Origin: Pseudomonas asuensis
GTDB lineage: Bacteria > Pseudomonadota > Gammaproteobacteria > Pseudomonadales > Pseudomonadaceae
Reading direction: 5' to 3'
NCBI RefSeq assembly: GCF_014646755.1
Contig: NZ_BMNW01000003.1
Coordinates: 496,001 to 560,000 of the forward strand
DNA: 64,000 bases
Shown here: piece after piece, positions 1-6,545 of the stretch
Position numbering within the stretch: position 1 is the stretch's first letter
Layout of the letters: each line of letters opens with the position of its first letter
The notes under the pieces: generated by a model
The model's input: only the letters and a program-made list of their open reading frames with translations
What the model was told of the DNA's origin: nothing
Databases searched by the model: none
Position numbers and translations under genes: made by a program

Positions 1-33
1 TTGAAGGACATGGGCAACCGTAGTGCTTTACAC

Positions 34-58
34 AAAAGCCCGCCATGTAGCGGGCTTT
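34..58 (-). terminator. Intrinsic terminator after nasA
   Basis: A perfect 9-bp stem (35-43 with 50-58) has a 6-nt loop. In minus-strand orientation it is followed by TTTTG. It lies just beyond the nasA stop codon, so the nasA transcript probably ends here and is not continuous with genes left of the window. Confidence 0.8.
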
Positions 59-63
59 CCGGT

Positions 64-1275
64 TCAAACGCGTGCGGCGGAAACTGCGGCCGAGCCCCAG
101 GTGGTTCTCCAGCGGCGCTTCACACTTAGCAGGCCAAACCAGGCCAGCACGCCCAGGCAGGCAAACAGCCACAGCCCGAGTTGATAATCGCCGGTGGATT
201 GCTTGATGGCGCCAAGGCCTGCCGTCAGGGCAAAGCCGCCAATACCGCCAGCCATTCCGATCAGGCCAGTCATAACGCCGATCTCCCTGCGAAAGCGCTG
301 CGGCACCAGCTGAAAGACAGAACCATTGCCGGCACCCAGACTCAGCATCGCAACCACGAACAGGGCCAGGGCAGCCGTTGCGCTGGGTAAATGGAAGCCT
401 ACAGCGGCGATGCAAATGGCTGCTACGGTATACATGCCCAGCAGACAGCGAATCCCCCCAATCCTATCAGCCAGCGCACCGCCCAGTGGACGCATCAGGC
501 TGCCACCAAAGACGCAGGCGGCTGTGTAATAGCCTGCAATGACAGGCTCCAGACCGTACTGGTCATAGAAATAGCCGGGCAGGGTGCTGGCCAGGCCGAG
601 GAAACCACCAAAGGTCACACTGTAAAAAAACATGAACCACCAGCTGTCCTGATCGCCAAGTGCTTTGGCATAGTCGGACAACTTCTTTGGCGCAGGCCGC
701 TCTGGTGCATTACGCGCAAATACCACAAAGAAAATGAGCGTGGCGACCAAAGGAATCAGCGCCCAGCCAAACACGTTGGTCCAGCCGAACATTTTCGCAA
801 GGCCAGGCGCAAACAGCGCCGCGAAAACGGTCCCGGAGTTACCAGCGCCCGCAATGCCCATGGCCTTGCCTTGATGTTGCGGCGGATACCATTGGGAAGC
901 CAGTGGTAGTGCAACGGCAAAGGAAGCCCCTGCAAAACCCAGGAAGAGGCCCAGCAATAAGGCCTGGTCATAGCTGTCGATACCCATTTGCCATGCCACA
1001 AATAGCGCTGCAATAACGGCCACTTGACCCATAATGCCTGCGGTCTTGGGTGAAAGCGTGTCGGCTACAAAACCGAGAATCAGGCGCAGCACAGCGCCAG
1101 CCAGGATGGGCGTGGCTACCATCATGCTGCGCTGCTGGGTAGTCAGTTGCAGGTCGGAGGCAATCTGCACTGCCAGGGGGCCAAGTACGTACCAGACCAT
1201 GAAGCTCAGGTCGAAATAAAGAAACGCGGCAAAGAGCGTAGGCGCATGGCCGGCTTTCCAGAAACTCGTGTTCAT
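64..1275 (-). CDS. nasA: NarK/NasA-type nitrate/nitrite MFS transporter
   Basis: This is a 403-aa, 12-helix major facilitator of the nitrate/nitrite porter family, expected to import nitrate across the inner membrane for assimilation. Visible signatures are the MFS loop GFVADTLSPKT (68-78), the nitrate signature GIAGAGNSGTVF (140-151) and its C-terminal counterpart GAGNGSVFQLVP (314-325). Arg64 and Arg262 are candidates for the two substrate-binding arginines. The gene is monocistronic in the window. Upstream lie a sigma-54-type promoter and an ANTAR-type attenuation leader, and the regulators NasT and NasS are encoded 3-5 kb away. This supports nitrate assimilation rather than respiratory nitrate/nitrite exchange. 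Family assignment is firm; direction and substrate are inferred. Confidence 0.9.
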   Translation of the reverse strand: MNTSFWKAGHAPTLFAAFLYFDLSFMVWYVLGPLAVQIASDLQLTTQQRSMMVATPILAGAVLRLILGFVADTLSPKTAGIMGQVAVIAALFVAWQMGIDSYDQALLLGLFLGFAGASFAVALPLASQWYPPQHQGKAMGIAGAGNSGTVFAALFAPGLAKMFGWTNVFGWALIPLVATLIFFVVFARNAPERPAPKKLSDYAKALGDQDSWWFMFFYSVTFGGFLGLASTLPGYFYDQYGLEPVIAGYYTAACVFGGSLMRPLGGALADRIGGIRCLLGMYTVAAICIAAVGFHLPSATAALALFVVAMLSLGAGNGSVFQLVPQRFRREIGVMTGLIGMAGGIGGFALTAGLGAIKQSTGDYQLGLWLFACLGVLAWFGLLSVKRRWRTTWGSAAVSAARV

Positions 1276-1425
1276 TCGTGCACCTCGTAATCAACGATGT
1301 ACCCGCCACGCGGCAGGGCCTCAGTTCGAACATCACAAGGCGAACGCGCCTGACGTGCGTTGCGAAATGCCAGGCACTCAACACATCTGCGGTGCGTCCA
1401 CCCGCCCCGGGCATTGGGGCAGAAA

Positions 1426-1508
1426 CGACAAAGGCGCCACGTCGCTCTCTACCAAAGCAGGAGCAACGCGACGCCTTTGTCGTAGGTGGGTAACCGCCAT
1501 TGGCTACC
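1426..1508 (-). promoter_or_regulatory. ANTAR-type two-hexaloop attenuator leader of nasA
   Basis: Read on the minus strand, hairpin P1 (1489-1508) has the stem GGTAGCC/GGTTACC with one G-U pair and hexaloop AATGGC. Six bases later P2 (1469-1482) has the stem CGAC/GTCG and hexaloop AAAGGC. Both loops carry A at position 1 and G at position 4, the published hallmark of ANTAR-protein RNA targets. The 5' part of P2 is also the 5' arm of a perfect 11-bp hairpin (1472-1482 with 1426-1436) followed by TTTCTG, a terminator-like alternative fold. The expected logic is that NasT, released from NasS by nitrate, stabilises P1/P2 and prevents termination. The structure is seen in the sequence; the mechanism is inferred from NasT/NasR systems. 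Confidence 0.75.
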
Positions 1509-1522
1509 GTTACAGACAGGAC

Positions 1523-1538
1523 TGCAAAGGCCAAGCCA
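1523..1538 (-). promoter_or_regulatory. Sigma-54-type promoter of nasA
   Basis: The minus strand reads TGGCTTGGCCTTTGCA, with GG and GC separated by exactly 10 bases as required for the -24/-12 elements. The predicted start near 1512 places the first attenuator hairpin (from 1508) at the very 5' end of the transcript. This agrees with nitrogen (NtrC/RpoN) control of assimilatory nitrate uptake. Confidence 0.7.
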
Positions 1539-1604
1539 AGTCGATAAAGTGCTCTGGAATGCGGTTTTACCGTCAGGCTATCGGCTGTTCTGAATCATTA
1601 CAGA

Positions 1605-1642
1605 GCATATTTCGTGTATGTGCTCGCATATAGGGCATATGC
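1605..1642. promoter_or_regulatory. GCATAT repeat cluster, possible enhancer
   Basis: GCATAT occurs three times in under 40 bases (1605-1610, 1626-1631, 1635-1640), the last inside the palindrome GCATATGC. The cluster sits about 70-120 bases upstream of the sigma-54-type promoter, where an activator of sigma-54 would bind. It does not match the classical NtrC site well, so the binding protein is unknown. Together with the promoter and leader it accounts for most of the 376-base gap 1276-1651; I see no gene in that gap. Confidence 0.35.
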
Positions 1643-1651
1643 AGTGACTCG

Positions 1652-2428
1652 TTAAGAGGCTACGTGATCTGGCTTTTTGCTGCGGACAAAGCGCTCATAA
1701 GCATCAAAGTCGAATTTAGTGGCAGACAGAATCTGGCTCTGCTTCAACGTAAGGTAGATGTCCTTATCCGCATCGGCATAGTGGGTCGTAAACGTTACCC
1801 AGAGTTTATCCTTGTCCCGGTAGCCGCTCATGATCGGCTTGATACAAACCTCCTGGTCAGCCCCTTCCGTTTCGCTGGGCTCGCCCAGAGTTGTGATCCT
1901 GCCGACGTAGACCTTTCGCTCTTCCAGAGAGAGCATCAAGGTTTCCCGGTTGATCGTGGCGTTGAAGAGCAGGTCATCAAGCGGACTGTCCTTGAGGATG
2001 CCTGCCATGAGGAACATGGCATAGTTTTCCTCCTTTAGCCCATGTCGGCGCTTGATGTAGGCCTTGGCCAGAAATGCCCAGGGTCTGGGAATCATCAGCG
2101 CGGTCACGGTAAGGATGAGAATCCAGGAGAGCTGGGTAGCCTGGCTCGCACCCTCAATGGCATGGGTTCGCAGGATCAGACCCGCCAGGCCGGAAAAGTA
2201 GTCAAGCGAGACACTATGGCCTGCAACGTTCCAGTCCCGTTGAGAGACGAGGAGAAACAGGATCAGATTAACGGTCAGCGAAAGAAGAGAGCAGAACAGG
2301 CCCAACCGGGCACTCTGCAAATAGAGGTACTGACCCTCGTAGCGATGCAGTCGATAGTAGAAAAGCGGATGCTTATGGCAGACCAGAAACCCGCTGACCA
2401 GGATAGGCAGGAGAAGGAGAAGAAACAT
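1652..2428 (-). CDS. Membrane-anchored protein of unknown function
   Basis: This 258-aa protein was not recognised. Residues 1-17 form a hydrophobic helix, and two further helices lie near 43-61 and 99-117. The C-terminal half (about 130-258) is soluble. It contains a strand-rich stretch (LMLSLEERKVYVGRI) that resembles the Sm-like pattern of a small beta barrel, followed by PIMSGYRDKDKLWVTFTTHY. The Sm-like idea is a weak guess. Its ATG directly abuts the TAA of the upstream small gene (TAAATG), so the two are very likely translationally coupled. The pair separates nasA from the diguanylate cyclase and has no obvious nitrate role. Confidence 0.65.
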   Translation of the reverse strand: MFLLLLLPILVSGFLVCHKHPLFYYRLHRYEGQYLYLQSARLGLFCSLLSLTVNLILFLLVSQRDWNVAGHSVSLDYFSGLAGLILRTHAIEGASQATQLSWILILTVTALMIPRPWAFLAKAYIKRRHGLKEENYAMFLMAGILKDSPLDDLLFNATINRETLMLSLEERKVYVGRITTLGEPSETEGADQEVCIKPIMSGYRDKDKLWVTFTTHYADADKDIYLTLKQSQILSATKFDFDAYERFVRSKKPDHVAS

Positions 2429-2635
2429 TTAGCCGTTGATAAGACGTTTGGCTCGGTCGAGATCCTGCTTGAACTCTGGCGAGTCGAACACTTCTTCCGG
2501 ATCAATCCGAATCGTACCGCGGCCTACTACCCGAAGGGTCTTGTAGGAATTGTTGATCGTTTGCGCCAACTTCCGCTCTTCTTCTGAAGGAGCGCTGAAC
2601 AGACCGATCAAGTGTTTGAGCATGATAACGTCCAT
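2429..2635 (-). CDS. Small protein of unknown function, coupled to the 1652-2428 gene
   Basis: This 68-aa charged, mainly helical protein has no membrane segment and was not recognised. An internal Met at residue 5 is an alternative start; neither start has a strong Shine-Dalgarno sequence. The stop codon is immediately followed by the ATG of the membrane protein, which supports it being a real gene in a two-gene unit. Confidence 0.55.
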   Translation of the reverse strand: MDVIMLKHLIGLFSAPSEEERKLAQTINNSYKTLRVVGRGTIRIDPEEVFDSPEFKQDLDRAKRLING

Positions 2636-2807
2636 ACGAGGTTTCCCGGGCTTATAGCCTAGATAGGAGCCGCCTTCAAGCAGGGACAGACAAGCTCGTT
2701 ACTCATTAACCTATCACTATAGTTGACCCATGAATCGCTTTATTTATTCAGCTTGCTGTCGATACAGTCAGTACATGGCAGTCTTTAGAGTAACTACGCT
2801 TGTTTTA

Positions 2808-2830
2808 TTGATGAACGATGACGTCATCAA
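2808..2830. promoter_or_regulatory. Palindrome upstream of the diguanylate cyclase gene
   Basis: A perfect 12-bp palindrome GATGACGTCATC (2817-2828) is nested in an inverted repeat TTGATGA-N9-TCATCAA (2808-2830). It ends 30 bases before the start codon of the GGDEF gene. It is a candidate operator; the regulator is unknown. Confidence 0.4.
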
Positions 2831-2860
2831 TGTAGATATGAATCTTCTTGGAATCGATTA

Positions 2861-4570
2861 ATGACCAAAACAGCTTCACAGCTGCGTAGCCGATTCGGCC
2901 TCATTATTATCATGTTGGTGCTTAATATCCTTGTGCCGCTGAGCAGCACTACCTGGGTCAAGGCAGGCATAGATGAGTACGAGGTGCTGGAATCACACCT
3001 GCAAAAAATTGAGCGGCTCATTTCCGCCGTTAAGGATGGGGAAACAGGACAAAGAGGGTTCATCCTGACAGGGCGGGAGGATTACTTGACCCCGCTATTC
3101 CAGGGTTATGCTGAGGTAGACCATCTCCTGGGTTCCTTAAAAGGCGAGATTGATCCTAAAGAGTATCCAGAGTTTGTAGCGCTTCAGGCACAGATTGCGG
3201 AACAGCGGACCTACTGGAACCAGGTTATCCAGCTGCACCGGGATAAGGGGCAGGCTGAGGCAATCGCACGTATTAGGGCTGGGGAAGGCAAAAGGCTAAT
3301 GGATACCGTCCGCCAAGAGGTGGCCGGTATCGAAGGGCGTATTCAGCAGCAAAGCCTATTGGCTTCCCAGAAGATAGAGCTTCGGCGTCAGATTATCCTT
3401 ATCGCTCTACTGATGATTGCTCTGCTGGACCTTATCCTGATTGCCATTCTGTATAAGTTTACGTTCCGGGTGCTTGACGAAACCAAGACCAGCGAAAATC
3501 GCCTGATGGAGCTGTCCGAGCAGTTATCCCGGGGCATGCTGGAGCTGGAAAGGCGCAACCACGAAACAGTTTTGATGAGCCGCATGGCCAGTGCGTTGCA
3601 CTCCACGACAGACTTTCCTGAGTGCTATGACATCATTACCCGCTTCGCCAGCCAGCTCTTTAGCAACGCGCCGGGCTGTATCCATCTCTATCATCCCTCT
3701 CGGGATGTCCTGGAGCTGGCAGGCGCATGGAATGGCTGGGAAAGCGCTAAAAGTCTGTTTGAGCCGCATCAGTGCTGGTCGGTCCGTCGTGGCCAGACAC
3801 ATAGTGTTCAGGACACCAGCAAGGATTTGATCTGTCCGCATATGGCGGGGCTTACCCTGGGTGCAAATGGTTATGTGTGTGTTCCGCTGATGGCCCAGGG
3901 TGAGCCTATCGGCGTGCTGACGCTGTGCAATCACCCCAGCACTGGGATTGAGCTTGCTGAGGCGTTTGCAGAGCAGGTTTCGTTGGGTGTTGCCAACCTC
4001 GCCTTGCGTGAAAGCCTGCGTCATCAGTCCATTATTGACTCGCTGACTGGCCTTCACAATCGTCGATTCCTGGATGAAACCATTAGCCGTGAGCTTTTAA
4101 GGGCAGGCCGCAACCAGTCCACCACTGCAATTGTTCTGCTTGATGTAGACCACTTCAAGCGCTTTAACGATACGCATGGCCATGAAGCGGGCGATGCTGT
4201 TCTGCGGCACCTGGCGGTAGAAATGAAGCGACTGGTTCGTGCCAGTGATCTGGCCTGTCGTTTCGGAGGCGAAGAGTTTGCCCTGGTACTCCCGGAGTGT
4301 ACCCACGCGGGGGCGGTAGCGCGATGCGAGGCGCTACGTGAGGCTGTGAGTCGTATGCAGGTCATGTACGGAGGTTCGCCCCTAGGGCCGGTAACCATTT
4401 CAATGGGTATCGCCATGTACCCGCAAAACGGGCAGAAAGCCGATGAGCTGTTACAAGCGGCAGACAAGGCACTTTATGAAGCCAAGCGCTTGGGGCGAAA
4501 CCGGGTTTGTATGAGTGAGTCACTGAGTGCCTCGCAGGCTTTGCCTTCCCATCCTGTAGGGCGAGGGTGA
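2861..4570 (+). CDS. CHASE3-GAF-GGDEF diguanylate cyclase
   Basis: This 569-aa inner-membrane signalling enzyme is expected to make cyclic di-GMP from two GTP. TM1 (about 13-30) and TM2 (about 178-198) flank a periplasmic CHASE3 sensor with the typical ETGQRGFILTG (61-71). A short coiled linker is followed by a GAF domain (about 240-385) and a GGDEF domain (about 390-550). The active-site loop is GGEEF (469-473), LDVDHFK (427-433) supplies metal ligands, and an inhibitory RxxD site (RASD, 460-463) stands five residues before the loop. Catalysis and product inhibition should therefore be intact. It is convergent with nasT. The ligands of CHASE3 and GAF are unknown. Confidence 0.9.
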   Translation: MTKTASQLRSRFGLIIIMLVLNILVPLSSTTWVKAGIDEYEVLESHLQKIERLISAVKDGETGQRGFILTGREDYLTPLFQGYAEVDHLLGSLKGEIDPKEYPEFVALQAQIAEQRTYWNQVIQLHRDKGQAEAIARIRAGEGKRLMDTVRQEVAGIEGRIQQQSLLASQKIELRRQIILIALLMIALLDLILIAILYKFTFRVLDETKTSENRLMELSEQLSRGMLELERRNHETVLMSRMASALHSTTDFPECYDIITRFASQLFSNAPGCIHLYHPSRDVLELAGAWNGWESAKSLFEPHQCWSVRRGQTHSVQDTSKDLICPHMAGLTLGANGYVCVPLMAQGEPIGVLTLCNHPSTGIELAEAFAEQVSLGVANLALRESLRHQSIIDSLTGLHNRRFLDETISRELLRAGRNQSTTAIVLLDVDHFKRFNDTHGHEAGDAVLRHLAVEMKRLVRASDLACRFGGEEFALVLPECTHAGAVARCEALREAVSRMQVMYGGSPLGPVTISMGIAMYPQNGQKADELLQAADKALYEAKRLGRNRVCMSESLSASQALPSHPVGRG

Positions 4571-4586
4571 CGCCTTGCCCTACAGG
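4553..4586. terminator. Bidirectional hairpin overlapping two stop codons
   Basis: A 14-bp stem (4553-4566 with 4573-4586, one G-T pair) with a 6-nt loop spans the 3' ends of the convergent GGDEF and nasT genes. The GGDEF stop codon (4568-4570) lies in the loop and the nasT stop codon (4580-4582) in one arm. There is no clear U tract on either side, so it may act by stabilising 3' ends or by Rho-assisted termination. Confidence 0.6.
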
Positions 4587-5155
4587 CCGAGCAGCTCATT
4601 CATTGAAATGACCTGCTCGGCCACCTGAATCAGCTTTTGCTGTTTGCTCATGGCCTGGCGCCGCATCAGGGTATAGGCCTGCTCCTCATTGCAGTCCCTC
4701 ATTTTCATCAGCATGCCTTTCGCCAGCTCGATCCGTTTGCGCTCGGCGAGCTGTTGCTCCCGTGCCTGCAATTGGGCACGCAATGCCTGATCGGTCTCAA
4801 AGCGTGCCATGGCAACATCCAGGATCGGTTGCAGCCGCTGGGCATGAATCCCTTCCACGATATACGCACTGACACCCGACTGAATGGCTTGGCGCATGAC
4901 GTCTGGGTCGTGCTCGTCAGTGAACATTACAATAGGACGAGGGCGATCGCGTGTGACCAGACAGACTTGATCCATCACGTCACGGCTGGGTGATTGGGTG
5001 TCGAACAAGATGACATCGGGACGGATAGCCTCGATACGCGCAGGCAGGTCTATGGTCAGACCTGACTCTTCAATCACATCGAAACCGGCTTCAAGCAGGG
5101 CTGCCTTCAGGCGGCCTACCTTCTTCGGGGTGTCGTCGATAAGCAGAATACGCAT
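4580..5155 (-). CDS. nasT: NasT, ANTAR RNA-binding antiterminator
   Basis: This 191-aa protein has a receiver-like N-terminal domain (about 1-118, phosphoacceptor-position Asp52 in VILFDTQ), a coiled segment and a C-terminal ANTAR domain (about 133-190, core RIELAKGMLM). The conserved receiver lysine near residue 100 appears replaced (AYIVEG). This fits NasT proteins being controlled by binding NasS rather than by phosphorylation. It lies 19 bases downstream of nasS in the same operon. Likely RNA targets visible here are the nasA leader and possibly the nasS leader. Assignment rests on domain order and the nasS neighbour. Confidence 0.92.
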   Translation of the reverse strand: MRILLIDDTPKKVGRLKAALLEAGFDVIEESGLTIDLPARIEAIRPDVILFDTQSPSRDVMDQVCLVTRDRPRPIVMFTDEHDPDVMRQAIQSGVSAYIVEGIHAQRLQPILDVAMARFETDQALRAQLQAREQQLAERKRIELAKGMLMKMRDCNEEQAYTLMRRQAMSKQQKLIQVAEQVISMNELLGL

Positions 5156-5174
5156 GATGCTTGTCGCCTCGAAG

Positions 5175-6380
5175 TCAAGTCAGTGGGTGAAGCATGGCGT
5201 CAGCCAGTGCATGTAGAGGGAAACTACGGGCATAACCTGCTGGGTCCTGTCCATCCCAAACCCGGCCGTCAAGAAGGGTAGCGCTGCGCATTGTTTGTTC
5301 AGGTATCTGCACACCACTACGCTCTGCGGCCTCGGCATAAAGCGAGAGTTGCTGCACCTGCCGGGCAATCCCCAGGTAATCTGGATCATTGCGCAGGAGG
5401 CCCCAGCGACGAAACTGAGTCATGAACCACATGCCGTCGGACAGATAGGGCATGTTCACGGCACCGTTATGGAAGAAGCGCAGGGGATGTTCGTCCTGCC
5501 ATTGTTCCCCTAGCCCGTTGGTATAGTGACCCAGCATGCGCGGTTCAATGGCAGTCACCGGGGCATTGACATAGGCCGAACCGCTGATGAGTTGCGCAGT
5601 GCTGCGGCGATTCTCGACGCTTTCCTCAATGAACCGGCTGGCCTCAAGCAGAGCGCAAATCAGGGCGCGTGCCGTATTGGGGTTCTGCTCGGCAAACTCG
5701 CGCGTACAGGCTAATACTTTCTCGGGATGATCCGGCCAAATGGCCTGAGTCGTTGCCAGGGTTACACCCAACCCGTGCTCAATGGCCAAGGCCCCCCAGG
5801 GCTCACCTACACAGTACCCATCAATCCGGCCTGCTCGTAAGTGCTCTACCATCAACGGTGGTGGGACGACGGCTGTAGTGACGTCCTCCAGGGGATGTAT
5901 GCCTTTGGCTGCCAGCCAATAGTAAAGCCAGAGCGCGTGGGTGCCTGTGGGCAAGGTGTGCGCCAGCATGAGCGGAGGCTGGGTGGGTTGCTGAATGCAC
6001 TGTGCCAACGCTTCTGCGGTGTTGATCCCTTCAGCAGCAAGCGCAGCCGAAAGATTGATGCTTTGCCCGTTCTGGGCTAAGCCCATCAACACTGCCATGT
6101 CGGTAGGGGATGGGCCGCCGAGGCCCAGCTGCAAGCCGTAGATCATGCTGTACAGGCTGTGCGCAGCGTCCAGTTCGCCAGTAAGTAAATTATCCCTCAA
6201 GGCTGACCAAGACGGCTGTCGATGCAGATGCAGGGTCAACCCATACGGTTGAGCGAATCCTTGAGTCGCTGCCACGATCAGTGAAGCGGAATCGGTCAAG
6301 GGCATAAAGCCCAGGTTTACAATGCTCCGTTCTGGTGCATCCGAGCCTGATACCCAGGCGAGGGCGTTGTTTGTGATCAT
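5175..6380 (-). CDS. nasS: NasS, nitrate-sensing NrtA/CmpA-like protein
   Basis: This 401-aa protein of the NrtA/CmpA nitrate-binding family lacks a signal peptide or lipobox, so it is cytoplasmic. In known NasS-NasT pairs it binds NasT without nitrate and releases it when nitrate or nitrite binds. The fold is recognisable from NLGFMPLTDSASLIVAATQG (20-aa N-terminal pocket segment), YCVGEPWGA and the ligand-pocket spacing of the family. It is the first gene of the nasST operon. The upstream region shows a sigma-54-type promoter and a terminator-type leader hairpin, implying nitrogen control and possibly autoregulation by NasT. Confidence 0.92.
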   Translation of the reverse strand: MITNNALAWVSGSDAPERSIVNLGFMPLTDSASLIVAATQGFAQPYGLTLHLHRQPSWSALRDNLLTGELDAAHSLYSMIYGLQLGLGGPSPTDMAVLMGLAQNGQSINLSAALAAEGINTAEALAQCIQQPTQPPLMLAHTLPTGTHALWLYYWLAAKGIHPLEDVTTAVVPPPLMVEHLRAGRIDGYCVGEPWGALAIEHGLGVTLATTQAIWPDHPEKVLACTREFAEQNPNTARALICALLEASRFIEESVENRRSTAQLISGSAYVNAPVTAIEPRMLGHYTNGLGEQWQDEHPLRFFHNGAVNMPYLSDGMWFMTQFRRWGLLRNDPDYLGIARQVQQLSLYAEAAERSGVQIPEQTMRSATLLDGRVWDGQDPAGYARSFPLHALADAMLHPLT

Positions 6381-6404
6381 GGCAAGCCTTGGCAGAATCT
6401 AAAC

Positions 6405-6457
6405 AAAAAAGCGCCGTTAGGGCCGATAACCAGGGGCTATCAGCACCAAACGGCGCC
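6405..6457 (-). promoter_or_regulatory. Terminator-type leader hairpin of nasST
   Basis: On the minus strand an 8-bp perfect stem (6449-6456 with 6411-6418) encloses an inner GATA/TATC stem and is followed by TTTTTTG. This is a good intrinsic terminator placed 25-75 bases before the nasS start codon rather than after a gene, so it is probably an attenuator. I could not find a clear pair of ANTAR hexaloops here, unlike in the nasA leader. Confidence 0.65.
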
Positions 6458-6517
6458 ATTGTCGAAAGAATCGGTCAGCAGGCACCGTCGTTGGCACTTG
6501 CTCCATAAAAGGGATGA

Positions 6518-6533
6518 AGCAAGTGATATGCCA
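6518..6533 (-). promoter_or_regulatory. Sigma-54-type promoter of nasST
   Basis: The minus strand reads TGGCATATCACTTGCT, a close match to the -24/-12 consensus with exactly 10 bases between GG and GC. The predicted start near 6507 gives a leader of about 125 nt that contains the terminator hairpin. The promoter lies just past the stop codon of the upstream acylase gene. Confidence 0.75.
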
Positions 6534-6545
6534 GAGCCGGTTCGC

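Noticed and set aside
391-909. 172-aa open frame on the plus strand opposite nasA
   Set aside because: It is antisense to a full-length transporter gene, has no ribosome site and its translation has no coherent domain.
968-1534. 188-aa open frame on the minus strand over the nasA 5' end and leader
   Set aside because: It overlaps nasA in another frame and would run through the promoter and attenuator; composition is Arg/Cys-rich as in shadow frames.
2042-2587. 181-aa plus-strand frame opposite the orphan gene pair
   Set aside because: The minus-strand frames show membrane helices, coupling and a sensible start; the plus-strand product is a low-quality charged sequence.
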